Positions 33,675 through 44,674 of a DNA stretch of 64,000 bases are shown here, piece after piece (the stretch's first letter is position 1; the number at the start of each line of letters is the position of its first letter). This DNA is from Imbricaverruca yamaguchii (Eukaryota > Arthropoda > Thecostraca > Neoverrucidae). The translations under genes and the position numbers were made by a program. The notes beneath the pieces were generated by a model, which was given only the letters and a program-made list of their open reading frames with translations, did not search any database and was not told where the DNA came from. The stretch covers positions 747,501 to 811,500 of the forward strand of contig JAOTOL010001561.1 of NCBI GenBank assembly GCA_034440575.1, given 5' to 3'.

Positions 33675-34932
33675 ATACCAGGGTATACAGGGTATGGTGT
33701 CCCACACCGTACGGTGGGTATACAGGGTATGGTGTCCCACACCGTATGGTGGGTATACAGGGTATGGTGTCCCACACCGTACGGTGGGTATACAGGGTAT
33801 GGTGTCCCACACCGTACCAGGGTATATAGGGTATGGTGTCCCACACCGTACCAGGGTATACAGGGTATGGTGTCCCACACCGTGCGGTGGGTATACAGGG
33901 TATGGTGTCCCACACCGTACGGTGGGTATACAGGGTATGGTGTCCCACACCGTACGGTGGGTATACAGGGTATGGTGTCCCACACCGTACGGTGGGTATC
34001 CATGGTATGGTATCCAACACCGTACGGTGGGTATACATGGTATGGTGCCCCACACCGTACCAGGGTATACAGGGTATGGTGTCCCACACCGTACGGTGGG
34101 TATACAGGGTATGGTGTCCCACACCGTACGGTGGGTATCCATGGTATGGTGTACCACACCGTACCAGGGTATACCGGGTATGGTGTCCCACACCGTACCA
34201 GGGTATACAGGGTATGATGTCCCACATCGTACCAGGGTATACCGGGTATGGTGCCCCACACCGTACCAGGGTATACAGGGTATGGTGCCACACTCCGTAC
34301 CAGGGTATACAGGGTATGGTGCCACACTCCGTACCAGGGTATACAGGGTATGGTGCCACACTCCGTACCAGGGTATACAGGGTATGGTGTCCCACACCGT
34401 ACCAGGGTATATAGGGTATGGTGCCACACACCGTACGCAGGGTATACAGGGTATGATGTCCCACACCGTACCAGGGTATACAGGGTACGGTGTCCCACAC
34501 CGTACGGTGGGTATACGTGGTATGGTGTCCCACACCGTACCAGGGTATACAGGGTATGATGTCCCACACCGTACGGTGGGTATACAGGGTACGGTGTACC
34601 ACACCGTACCAGGGTATACGGGGTATGGTGTCCCACACCGTACGGTGGGTATACAGGGTATGGTGTCCCACACCGTACGGTGGGTATACAGGGTATGGTG
34701 TCCCACACCGTACGGTGGGTATACGGGGTATGGTGTCCCACACCGTACGGTGGGTATACAGGGTATGGTGGCCCACACCGTACGGTGGGTATACCGGGTA
34801 TGGTGTCCCACACCGTACCAGGGTATACAGGGTATGGTGTCCCACACCGTACGGTGGGTATACCGGGTATGGTGTCCCACACCGTACCAGGGTATACAGG
34901 GTATGGAGTCCCACACCGTGCGGTGGGTATAC
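33675..34932. repeat. 35-bp minisatellite whose unit is a hairpin
   Basis: About 36 units of GTATACAGGGTATGGTGTCC plus CACACCGTACGGTGG or ...CCAGG. GGTAYGGTGT and ACACCGTACC pair around a 3-base CCC loop; some units (e.g. at 34489) pair perfectly. Large open frames run on both strands and are not genes. Confidence 0.95.
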
Positions 34933-35274
34933 AGCAGTGATAAATTATTCGCGAGATAGGGTGGAATTTACCACTTTCTGAACACTCAAGTCGACATCCT
35001 TCTTCAAGAAGTATGGGCATCCCGCTCCTGGATATGAACTATTCATGTCTCCTTTCTAACAGTATCTCGTTTATGAAATATAGCTCGTCCTAAATTATAA
35101 ACCTCAAAATAAATGATGAAGGTCCAGTCATAATTACCTGCGCCATCAACTCGACTTTTAGTCTGAAAGCCATCAAAAACATTTTAAATTACACTAATTA
35201 CGTGTCAAATTTCGACATCCTGCTAAGCTCATTTCGACATCTCACACCTAAGGACAAACCAATATTTTAACCTT
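34933..35274. other. ~340-bp A/T-rich insertion splitting the hairpin array
   Basis: Unrelated sequence between two parts of the same array; no inverted ends or coding potential seen. Confidence 0.55.
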
Positions 35275-35390
35275 GGTATACAGGGTATGGTATCCAACAC
35301 CGTACGGTGGGTATACAGGGTATGGCGTCCCACACCGTACCAGGGTATACATGTTATGGTGTCCCACACCGTACGGTGGGCATAGTGTCA
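35275..35390. repeat. Right remnant of the 35-bp hairpin array
   Basis: Three further units (GTATACAGGGTATGGTATCC etc.) after the 340-bp insertion. Confidence 0.85.
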
Positions 35391-35394
35391 GCCG

Positions 35395-35580
35395 GAGAAG
35401 GGACGGGGACGAGTAGTCTAGGGGTAAGTTGCTCGTCTCACAGTCGATAGGTTGTGGGTTCGAGTCTTACCTGCCGCTACTTTTCGCCCGCGACCAATTG
35501 GCGTGAGAGATTTGCGACGCTATAAGACTTAGCGGTCGCTGTGTCGTAAAGCCAATAACCAACCACTCAACCAACCGAAG
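35395..35580 (+). mobile_element. tRNA-derived SINE, family 1, best copy
   Basis: Head GGGGACGAGTAGTCTAGGGG then TAAGTTGCTCGTCTC, B-box-like GGGTTCGAGTCTTACC, tail CGCGACCAATTGGCGTGAGA, CGCTGTGTCGTAAAGCCAAT, ending in AACCAACC repeats. The most complete copy of this family in the window. Confidence 0.85.
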
Positions 35581-35654
35581 TAGGGACCGTTGTCGCCGTC
35601 AGTCCAGCCTGACGCTGTCCATGGGGTTGTCAGGAGCATGGCTTTCTGCGCCGT

Positions 35655-35925
35655 TATTAAGGGTGGACGGCCCCAGCTGTTTCAGGGTGGACGGCACCAG
35701 CTGTTTCAGGGTGGACAGCACCAGCTGTTTCAGGGCAAACATGCACAGCTTTTTCAGGGTAGACAGATCCAGTTGCCTGAGGGTAAGCAGGCTCGACTAT
35801 TTCGGATGCACAAACTCAAGTGTTTCAGAGTAGACGGACTGTTGTTTCTAGGCAGGCGGACTGCTGTTTTCGGGCTGGCACATTCAGGTATCTCAGGGTA
35901 GACAGAATCAGCGGTTTCCAGGTGA
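35655..35925 (+). repeat. Diverged 24-bp repeat with TGTTTCAG units
   Basis: About ten units of GCTGTTTCAGGGTGGACGGC plus ACCA, increasingly decayed to the right. It shares TGTTTCAGnGnGGACGG with the larger array at 36130, so it looks like an older arm of that array. Confidence 0.75.
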
Positions 35926-36129
35926 CGAGACTCGACTGTTCATGGCTAATGGACTCGGGTGTTTTCAGAGGATATTTGGACGCAGATGTGCCTTACAGTG
36001 AACACTTAAACACCATCGTTTCTCCCGGTGCATTGTTTGGTTAGAGCGTTGTGCTTCAGCTACATTACTAGACTGAGATGCGATGTTTCTCAGAGTGGGT
36101 AGCCGGGCCGGAGCGGAGCATTTCAGAAT

Positions 36130-37639
36130 GGACGGCACCGTGTTTCAGAGCGGACGGCGGCGTGTTTCAGAGCGGGCGGCGGCGTGTTTCAGAGCGGGCG
36201 GCGGCGTGTTTCAGAGCGGACGGCGGCGTGTTTCAGAGCGGGCGGCGGCGTGTTTCAGAGCGGACGGCGGTGTGTTCCAGAGCGAGCGGCGGCGTGTTTC
36301 AGAGCGGACGACGGCGTGTTTCAGAGCGGACGGCGGCGTGTTTCAGAGCGGACGGCGGTGTGTTTCAGAGCGGGCGGCGGCGTGTTTCAGAGCGGGCGGC
36401 GGCGTGTTTCAGAGCGGACGGCGGCGTGTTTCAGAGCGGACGGCGGTGTGTTTCAGAGCGGGCGGCGGCGTGTTTCAGAGCGGGCGGCGGCGTGTTTCAG
36501 AGCGGACGGCGGCGTGTTTCAGAGCGGACGGCGGCGTGTTTCAGAGCGGACGGCGGTGTGTTTCAGAGCGGGCGGCGGTGTGTTTCAGAGCGGGCGGCAG
36601 CGTGTTTCAGAGCGGACGGCGGCGTGTTTCAGAGCGGACGGCGGTGTGTTTCAGAGCGGACGGCGGTGTGTTTCAGAGCGGGCGGCGGCGTGTTTCAGAG
36701 CGGACGGCGGTGTGTTTCAGAGCGGGCGGCGGCGTGTTTCAGAGCGGACGGCGGTGTGTTTCAGAGCGGGCGGCGGTGTGTTTCAGAGCGGACGGCGGTG
36801 TGTTCCAGAGCGGGCGGCGGTGTGTTTCAGAGCGGACGGCGGTGTGTTTCAGAGCGGACGGCGGTGTGTTTCAGAGCGGGCGGCGGTGTGTTTCAGAGCG
36901 GACGGCGGTGTGTTTCAGAGCGGACGGCGGTGTGTTTCAGGCGGGCGGCGGCGTGTTTCAGAGCGGACGGCGGTGTGTTTCAGAGCGGGCGGCGGCGTGT
37001 TTCAGAGCGGACGGCGGCGTGTTTCAGAGCGGACGGCGGTGTGTTTCAGAGCGGGCGGCGGCGTGTTTCAGAGCGGACGGCGGCGTGTTTCAGAGCGGAC
37101 GGCGGTGTGTTTCAGAGCGGGCGGCGGCGTGTTTCAGAGCGGACGGCGGTGTGTTTCAGAGCGGGCGGCGGTGTGTTTCAGAGCGGACGGCGGTGTGTTT
37201 CAGAGCGGACGGCGGTGTGTTTCAGAGCGGGCGGCGGCGTGTTTCAGAGCGGACGGCGGTGTGTTTCAGAGCGGGCGGCGGCGTGTTTCAGAGCGGACGG
37301 CGGCGTGTTTCAGAGCGGACGGCGGCGTGTTTCAGAGCGGACGGCGGTGTGTTTCAGAGCGGACGGCGGTGTGTTTCAGAGCGGGCGGCGGCGTTTTCAG
37401 AGCGGACGGCGGCGTGTTTCGAGCGGACGGCGGGTGTTTCAGAGCGGGCGGCGCGTGTTTCAGAGCGGACGGCGGCGTGTTTCAGAGCGGACGGCGGTGT
37501 GTTTCAGAGCGGACGGCGGTGTGTTTCAGAGCGGGCGGCAGCGTGTTTCAGAGCGGACGGCGGTGTGTTTCAGAGCGGGCGGCGGTGTGTTTCAGAGCGG
37601 GCGGCAGCGTGTTTCAGAGCGGACGGCGGTGTGTTTCAG
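36130..37639 (+). repeat. 22-bp minisatellite of repeated 3' acceptors before exon 9
   Basis: About 68 units of TGTTTCAGAGCGGACGGCGG plus YG. The final unit TGTTTCAG|AGCGGGCGG is the real exon 9 junction, so the exon's first nine bases are repeat sequence. Exon 9's reading frame is open back through the whole array to 36083; every third unit places TTTCAG|AGC in the same phase. Confidence 0.95.
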
Positions 37640-37776
37640 AGCGGGCGGCTGGACTCGCTGACGGACGGCGCCCTGGGCCGCCACGACGAGGTTCGCTCGC
37701 TGATGAGGGAGTTGTTTGGCTCGCTGGAGACGGAGCTCAACTCATTTCTGGCCCAGCACGAGCGGATTGATAGCTT
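37640..37776 (+). CDS. Sec3: Sec3/EXOC1 exon 9 of window
   Basis: The peptide SGRLDSLTDGALGRHDEVRS, then LMRELFGSLETELNSFLAQH and ERIDS, matches EXOC1 [20 protein letters not shown] then IALGDKIDSF. The acceptor is TGTTTCAG|AGC, phase 0 with exon 8. The donor is AGCTT|GTGAGT, phase 2; the split codon becomes TTC (Phe) with the first base of exon 10, recreating the IDSF of EXOC1. The exon start is embedded in the acceptor array, so the true first base may vary between transcripts. Confidence 0.9.
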
Positions 37777-38157
37777 GTGAGTACGGCCGGCTAATGCTAA
37801 GCCCCGGTAATGCGACATGTACTTAGAACAAATAGGTTGTACTGGATAAGCTTGCAATTAGAGGCATTGTGCAAATGGAACCAATATAGCAATAAGTAGA
37901 GGAGAACTGAAGAGCTACGATCAGCTTCAGTCAATTGGGTTTCATGTAATATGTTTGTAGATAACTACTTTCAACACGGATATATTGTCAGACTGGCGTT
38001 TTCCAGTTTGGTAAAACAGGGCGTGCGTCTAGCAAATATGCTGCCATTGTCGCTGCTCTGTATGCACCTTCGCAAAACAATTCTGGTGCTGTGTCGCACC
38101 GACAAAATTATGTGCTTCCCACTACCACAGCTGGGATTATCGCACTGACCTCTGTTG
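37777..38157. other. Intron sequence without gene
   Basis: Nothing recognised. Confidence 0.45.
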
Positions 38158-38515
38158 CTAGGAGTGTCGCAGCGACAGCTGCCGTATGGCACTAGCATAT
38201 GTACTGGTGTTGCAGCTGTGTGATGCACATCCTGGTGTGGCTCTGTAGCACTGACAGCTGTCGTATGGAGTGTCTGACTTACAGCTGGCGTATGGAGTGT
38301 CGCACTGACAGCTGTCATATGGAGTGTCGCAATGGCAATTGTAGTATGTAGTGTCGCACTGACAGCTGTCATATGGAGTGTCGCACTGGCAGATGTAATG
38401 TGGAGTGTCGCACTGACAGTTGTAGTATGGAGTGTCGCACTGGCAGTTGTAGTATGGAGTGTCGCACCGACATTTGTCGCATATATTGTCCCTGACACGG
38501 GCGCCGGCGTTCCAG
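38158..38515 (+). repeat. 27-bp repeat with acceptor-like units and a copied exon start, before exon 10
   Basis: Units of ~27 bp, GTGTCGCACTGACAGCTGTC plus ATATGGA, carry GACAG|CTG. At 38211-38252, TGCAG|CTGTGTGATGCACATCC then TGGTGTGGCTCTGTAGCAC is a diverged copy of the exon 10 acceptor and first ~40 exon bases, lying exactly 300 bp upstream of the real junction at 38516. Confidence 0.88.
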
Positions 38516-38726
38516 CTGCGTGATGCACATCCTGGTGCGGCTATCGCAGCACGTGAGCAGCACGCAGGACTCGGGCTCGTTCCTGCACCAGACACTGGCG
38601 GCGGCGCTGGTGGCCAGCAAGCAGAACCTGGACCGGCTGATGCGTGCCCAGATCGAGTCGGTCGAGACGTGTCCGCCGCCGCGGCGCGCCAAGTGCGGCA
38701 TACTGCCGTTCGTGTCCAACTTCCAG
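38516..38726 (+). CDS. Sec3: Sec3/EXOC1 exon 10 of window
   Basis: The peptide CVMHILVRLSQHVSSTQDSG, then SFLHQTLAAALVASKQNLDR, LMRAQIES and KCGILPFVSNFQ, matches EXOC1 [36 protein letters not shown] and KVGILPFVAEFE. The acceptor is GTTCCAG|CTG (phase 2, completing Phe) and the donor TTCCAG|GTCAGT, phase 0. This is core helical Sec3 C-terminal domain sequence. Confidence 0.94.
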
Positions 38727-39075
38727 GTCAGTCGGCGGGGCTGCAGCGGGTCGGGTCGGGTCAGGTCAGGTCAGGTCAGGTCGAGTCGGGTCGGGTCGCG
38801 TCGCGTCGGGTCGGGTCGGGTCGGGTCGGGTCTGGTCAGGTCTGGTCGGGTCGGGTCGGGTCGGGTCGGGTCGGGTCGGGTCGTGTCGCGTCGGGTCGGG
38901 TCGGGTCGCGTCGCGTCGCGTCGCGTCGCGTCGCGTCGGGTCGGGTCGGGTCGCGTCGCGTCGCGTCGCGTCGGGTCGGGTCTGGTCTGGTCGGGTCGGG
39001 TCTGGTCCGGTCTGCAGGGTCGGATTGGATCGGGTTTGGTCGAGTTGGGTTGGGTTTGGTAGGGTCGGGTTGCAG
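38727..39075 (+). repeat. Pentamer array GTCGG/GTCGC/GTCAG starting at the exon 10 donor
   Basis: The donor GTCAGTCGG passes directly into (GGGTC)n with blocks of GTCAG, GTCGC and GTCTG. The block pattern (four AGGTC, runs of CGTCG) shows several rounds of slippage. Confidence 0.9.
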
Positions 39076-39600
39076 CAATATTTGTTCGCTACTCCGACAT
39101 GGCCGAAGTGTAGTTGAGAGGTGGCGCCACGTTCTGTTGCCTGACTGACTAGCTGGTCGAGCAGTTGACTGGCTGGTTGAATGGCTTGACCACGTTTGAT
39201 CGAGTTGTCCTCACAAGCCAAAAATGTATTACTGTTGTGATTTGGCCGCAAGTATACAAAGTTCGCGCCACAAAAACTCGCCTATAAACAAAGCCTAATT
39301 GACATCTGTGAATTAAAAGTTACGAATTATTTCTGTAAATAATATTTAAGCGTTGCAATTTATGATACACGTTATTCAATACTTAAACAGTTCACTGGAA
39401 CGGGTTGTTGGTTCGCAACACAAATTTGTTTCAGAAAATGCCCCGAGTGTATTTTTTAGGTCGATGGATTTTTTCTTCTTTTTTTTCACATCCGTTGCCG
39501 TGGTATTGAGCGTCACTTGTACCTGCAATATGCCAGCGGATGTTCCGGCGCCATTCCGGAACAGCCCTGAATTGAAGATTGCTGTCACCTTGCCTCGCTT
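39076..39600. other. Intron sequence without gene
   Basis: A/T-rich unique sequence, nothing recognised. Confidence 0.45.
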
Positions 39601-40330
39601 CCCCTTGCTTCACATCTCACCTCACCTCGCCTCACCTTTCCTCAAATCAAATCACATCACCTCGCCTCCCTCGCTCCACATCACATCACGGCACATCACA
39701 TCACCTCACCTCGCCTAACTTTACCCCACCGCACCTCGCCTCGCCTCACCTCGCCTCACCTCACCTCACCTCACCTCACCTCACCCCGCCTCACCTCACC
39801 TCACCTCACCTCACCTCGCCTCGACTCGCCTCGTCTTACTTCACATCACCCAACTCGTATCACCTCACATCACATTACATCGCCTCGCTTTGCCTCGCAT
39901 CGCCTCACCCCGGGTCGCCTCGCCTCGCCTCGCCTCGCCTCGCCTCGCCTCGCCTCGCCTCGCCTCGCCTCGCCTCGCCTCACCTCGCCTCGCCTCACCT
40001 CGCCTCGCCTCGCCTCGCCTCGCCTCGCCTCGCCCCGCCTCACCTCGCCTCACCTCGCCTCGTCTTACTTCACATCACCCACCTCACATCGCATCACATC
40101 ATATCACATCACATCACATCACATCACATCGCCTCGCCTCGCCTCGCCTCGCCTCGCCTCGCCTCGCCTCGCCTCGCCTCGCCTCGCCACGCTTCGCCTC
40201 ACCTCACCTCACCTCACCACTTTACATCACCTCACCTCGCCCCGCTTCACATATCGGCTCACCTCGCCGCGTCTCATCATGTCGCCTTGCCTCACATGTC
40301 GCCTCGCCTCGCCTCCTTCGCCTCCCTCGC
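39601..40330. repeat. Pentamer array CCTCA/CCTCG/ACATC
   Basis: (CTCAC/CTCGC)n with patches of (ACATC)n. The minus strand reads AGGTGAGGCGAGG. A 278-codon frame is an artefact of the repeat. Confidence 0.95.
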
Positions 40331-40872
40331 CTGCGGCTCCCTCTGTGCACACGATAGTGCAGCCTTGACCTCTCGAGGTCGGACGTGCCGACAACTGCTC
40401 CAATCGCAGAGGTAGAAGCGAAAGTCTCGGGCGTGTCGCCGAACCTATATCCCTCTGAAGACGAATCGTACGCGTGATGTCAGCGCCGCGGGCGATGGTC
40501 CGTCAGCGCTAATGCCGCAAGTTGGTGAAGCCCCTTCGGCCGCTGCCATATGCTGAGGAGGAGAGAGTGAACTGGTATATGCCCTGCTAAACCAACGTAA
40601 TTCCATATCCCGAGTGGGCTCAGCGGCCAACTTGGCTGCACAAGTGGCCTGTCGACAGCCCTTAAAGCCGTACTCCCTTGCATCCGGCCTTTGCTTGTTC
40701 CCTAGAGTGTTCACTATAGCCAGCCAGATATTGGAAATCACTGGTAGATCCGCGTGAAGAAGTCTGTGGACTAAAGCTAAATGCGGCGTTCCACAACAGA
40801 TTGACAGGTATAAATGTGAATTAGCACATACCCGTCATATTGTGATACAATTACATCCATAGGGCTGTTTAA
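40331..40872. other. Intron sequence with an unassigned 98-codon minus-strand frame
   Basis: 40445-40741 (minus) encodes a 98-residue frame beginning MISNIWLAIVNTLGNKQRPD. It has no domain I recognise; it may be a transposon remnant. Confidence 0.35.
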
Positions 40873-41839
40873 CACGCGCACTGGAGCGGTTGTGTCCAAA
40901 TCCGCCCACCCCTCCGAATGTTCGTATATAGCTCCAGATGTTACCGGTCGATATATGACATTGTTGCGTACCTGCTTAGAAATGTCCAGTGGGTTGTTTA
41001 AAGGCAAGGAAAACGGAAATCGTACGACATTTGTCCGTGTTAGGGGCCACTAAAGTCAAAACATTTCGTAGCGCCAGACCGTAAAAATTGGCGGTGATGC
41101 GCTTCCCATACATGGCAAAAGGGAAGCGTTCTTTGCAACACTAGTCACTTGTTTGATGCATATTGTTATGCTATATAGTTTGTCATGTTGGGCCACAGAG
41201 ATCAAGTCAGGTCAAGTTCATGACAGGTTAATGGAACCAAGCTTGGTGAACTGGAATGTTGTCATAAATGCAAATGAATGTCATGCGAGTGACTTCACTT
41301 TGCATGTTACTGCCTCTGCATCTTGAAAACTACTGCTTGTCATTGTGCACCTAAGCGTTTCCACACTTTACTCATGTATTTCACTCTTTTCCTCGATAAT
41401 CCGATTGCGTCGAGCCGCCCGACGGAGCAGTCGGACGGGCGGGTTCTGGTAACTGGTAGCCGACAGGTAGCTGGCCTGATAAAGTGCTGCTATATAGATG
41501 ACCTGAGGTCAAACGCCGAGTCTGGCATCTGCATTGCATCATTGGTAATGTCCAAAACGTCAATGGTGCCCATTTTGGAGCATTTAAACACAATCACAGT
41601 GACCCACAGCAATGGCGAGCCAAGCCACGCAAAACAAGAAAGTTTTGACATGTGACATCATTTGACCTTGAAGATATTGACCTAAGGTCATGTAATTTGC
41701 ACACAATAAAGTTAAACACCGTTCCCATCCACTGCGAATTTCATTACTTCAGCGTCAATAGGAGCCGAGATCCTGGGGATGGGCGGAATCCGCCCCCGCT
41801 CCGATGCGCGTAATTTTCAGAGGCCCTTCAGGTCGCGTG
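40873..41839 (+). mobile_element. TTAA-flanked element, copy C
   Basis: TTAA at 40869-40872 and 41840-41843; ends CACGCGCACTGGAG and CCTTCAGGTCGCGTG. The cleanest terminal pair of the family. Shares TTGACCTAAGGTCA and AATGGAACCAA with copy A, same orientation. Confidence 0.85.
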
Positions 41840-41843
41840 TTAA

Positions 41844-42763
41844 TGCTCCGATTTGATCTGCGCCAGTTTCAGTTCGATTGCATGGACTGTCACGGAGTTA
41901 TACTTTGAGTCATTTTCTTGAGATTACTGTACATGGCTACGTCAGGCGACTTGCGTCACAAAGGACATTATTTTAATTAGTCTAAAAGTGTACATATGGA
42001 TTGACCTAAGTAATATTTTATATGATTTTGATTATTTTAAAGGTGTTTCACCATGTGAAATCGTAACCTTAGGCCGTCTGGCCTTATCTTAGCATGATCA
42101 TTGTTCAAAGTGTATATTTGTTTCTTTTGTTGTAAGCCACTGCCAGGTCGGATACTGGACACGGTAGGATATACGGCCAGCTTCATTCAGGGACCAACAG
42201 AAGGGCCGGCGACTATCCCTTCCGGCCTGAGGACGCTCACACCAGGACTTGATGCCCTGCTTGGAATTGGTGGAAAACGAGTATGATGATGAGCTGGACG
42301 TACAGGAGGAAATCTGTTAAGATCAGTGGATCAGTACTGACCGGTGCTGGAAAGCTCGAACGTTCAAATGAAAGTTGCACATCTCGAATCAGAGCATTGT
42401 GCAACCAATATATGTATGTATATATATATATATGTATATATATTGAACTCCTCCTCCCTCCAACAGACCACAACCCCCACTGGGTCGGTCTGTCGTGGAA
42501 CCCCTCAAATGCGAAAAGATCATGAGTGTAAATTAAGGCGATCGCAAGTTCATACTTGTTGGAGGGCTAATTGCATCCACGTAGCTCCTGATGCATTTTG
42601 GTTTACTGGACGAATGTAGCAAAACGTAACATAGTATCCGATTTACCACAGTACCCCGCGTAGTTCCAACGCTACATTGATCGGATTAAAACCTGTGTTA
42701 TCCTCATTCATCCGAGTCCAGGGAAGACGTATCACGTTCAGTGTGTAGTCGATGCGTGAATGA
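41844..42763. other. Intron sequence with an AT microsatellite
   Basis: (TA)n/(TATG)n at 42410-42445; otherwise nothing recognised. Confidence 0.5.
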
Positions 42764-43639
42764 GTAACTAAGGAATTCCATGGTAACTCAACCGGTGGGT
42801 GCCGTCCGACCATTGTTTTTGTGTTCTTGAAAAGTTGTGTACCGGAGCTTTCAAGGGCGAACAATTCATTTATGATGAACAAAAAAATTCCCCAAAAATA
42901 TTTCCCAAGATACAGTCTTGGAAAATTTCCCAAGGTCAGTGAATTAGAATTAATTCACCGGTTTTTGGTTGAATTAGAATGAATCAAGGAACAAGTTGGC
43001 TATCTCGGATTGTCGATTTTCGATTAATTAGGTCACGTGGCCTATATTTTGCGGCGTGACCTTGACCTTTTGACTGCTGAAATTATAACTCGTCTGATGA
43101 CGATTTGAGCCCCATTCAGGTCATTTCAAATAAGTAAATATAAAACGTGTGGTTCGCGTTTAAAAAGTAGTTTTGGGCATCGCAATGCTGACAATACACT
43201 GGCTGGGTTATCCCCATCGATAACTTCGCATCTATTTGGCATACAGTTTCGAAATGGCCTAGAGTGGCTTCCGACGACGAAACCTGTCGGTTGGTGCCTG
43301 TTATACTGTCATCAGGTTAGAAGGTGACATTGACATTAGGTGTTCAAGGTCATTGGACCTGCGGTCACGAATTTGTTTCTGGGTAAAGCTGTATCTTTAA
43401 ATGAGCTAAACAGCTGAACTTAATACTACTGTGTTCGTCACATCGAGACGGTTACACTGATACGTGGGACCCAGATGGGTCAAGTTAGGTCACGTGACCT
43501 GAGGTCAGGTCACCGATGCAATTGCAGCTGCCTATTGGCATGTACATATACCTATCGATAGAACAACACGACACCAGCGCACCAGCATATCACTTCCACA
43601 CCTTGGCATGCTCGTCAGTCTTGTTTTCTGAGAGAACGT

Positions 43640-44674
43640 GGATCCGCATTATTTTCTGACTCACAGTGCAGAACCTGTGGTGCTTTCTTGTTCCCTTCCT
43701 CCCAGTGAAAACCTTTGGCGGCATCCTGCACCACGAAGGAGAAGTTCTCAGCAAAGTCTCCTTGGACAATAACTTCGCCATCTTTAACTCAGATGCTTGA
43801 ATCAGGTCTCCTTCAGATGCTTGAAGTGCGTTGACTGAGCCTTCGCCTCGAAGTGATGACTTGTCAGCTTCACTATAGCTGAGCTCAGTCTCTCGATGCA
43901 CTCGCCCTGGCTTGCGACGATTTCTTGGAGCGTATATCGGTCAGCGCTGTCCCACCGCTTGTAGTGGACCTCCTCCTCACTGTCAACGTCGTCATTGTCT
44001 GGCTCGTCGACTAGTATATTCAACATATTCATCACACCTTCCTCGCCGGGCACTCATCACACTCACCCATCATGCAGTCACGATTTTCTTAATCACACAC
44101 AGCAGTCTCGATGAGGTCATCGCAGGAGACACCAGCTATGTGCATAGCACCCAGGGGAAGTGCAGGGTATTGATGGTACGTACACACACATACTGTGTGA
44201 GTACCACTCGCGCCCGCCAGCACACAGTGTTTTGAACGGAGTGCAGTGAAGGATGAAACCCCGATGTCGGGGTTTTCTCGTCGGATCGGTACAGGTGGTA
44301 GATTTCCCGGGGGTTTCCAAGGATGAGCCTCCTCTGTACCTTCATCTTTCCACCATTCGAGTCCCGAGTCGTGATGCAGTTTTTCTTCCCGGGACACATC
44401 CGACTTACCTCATCGCTCTCGTAGAACGACTGCACTGTGCTCTTTACCTCGCCTGAGAGTCCCTGTCTGCCACAATTCATTGTCGACACGTCTTGCAGGA
44501 TTCCGTACTTCTTCTTTAACTCTCGGCTCTTCTTCACCATGTGAAGTGTGGTTCCGAAAAACTCGGCGGTCCTCTTTCGGGTGAACGGTGAGAGCGCTAG
44601 TATGGCACACCGTATCTTGTAGTCGGTGGTGCTGTCAAATGCCTCCTTTATCTGGGCCATGAGCCTCTCGTACC
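43640..44674 (-). pseudogene. Transposon gene, middle exons, broken
   Basis: From the acceptor TTGCTTCAG at 44675 the minus strand reads YERLMAQIKEAFDSTTDYKI. In other frames follow a Cys-rich block CVLAGASGTHTVCVCTYHQ and CDECP, then EVHYKRWDSADRYTL, HFEAKAQSTHFKHLKET and VIVQGDFAENFSFVVQDA. The last parts match the protein at 51266-52264 (EYRKWTNTDRSTL, FVARAQGNYLKGLKET, VIVIGDYSENYAMVTQDE). Stops and at least two frameshifts separate the pieces. The C-terminal half, with the SDGAASQYKN and GPCDGIGG motifs, is missing. Confidence 0.7.

Noticed and set aside
40445..40741. 98-codon minus-strand gene
   Set aside because: No recognised domain or splice context; kept only as an unassigned frame.
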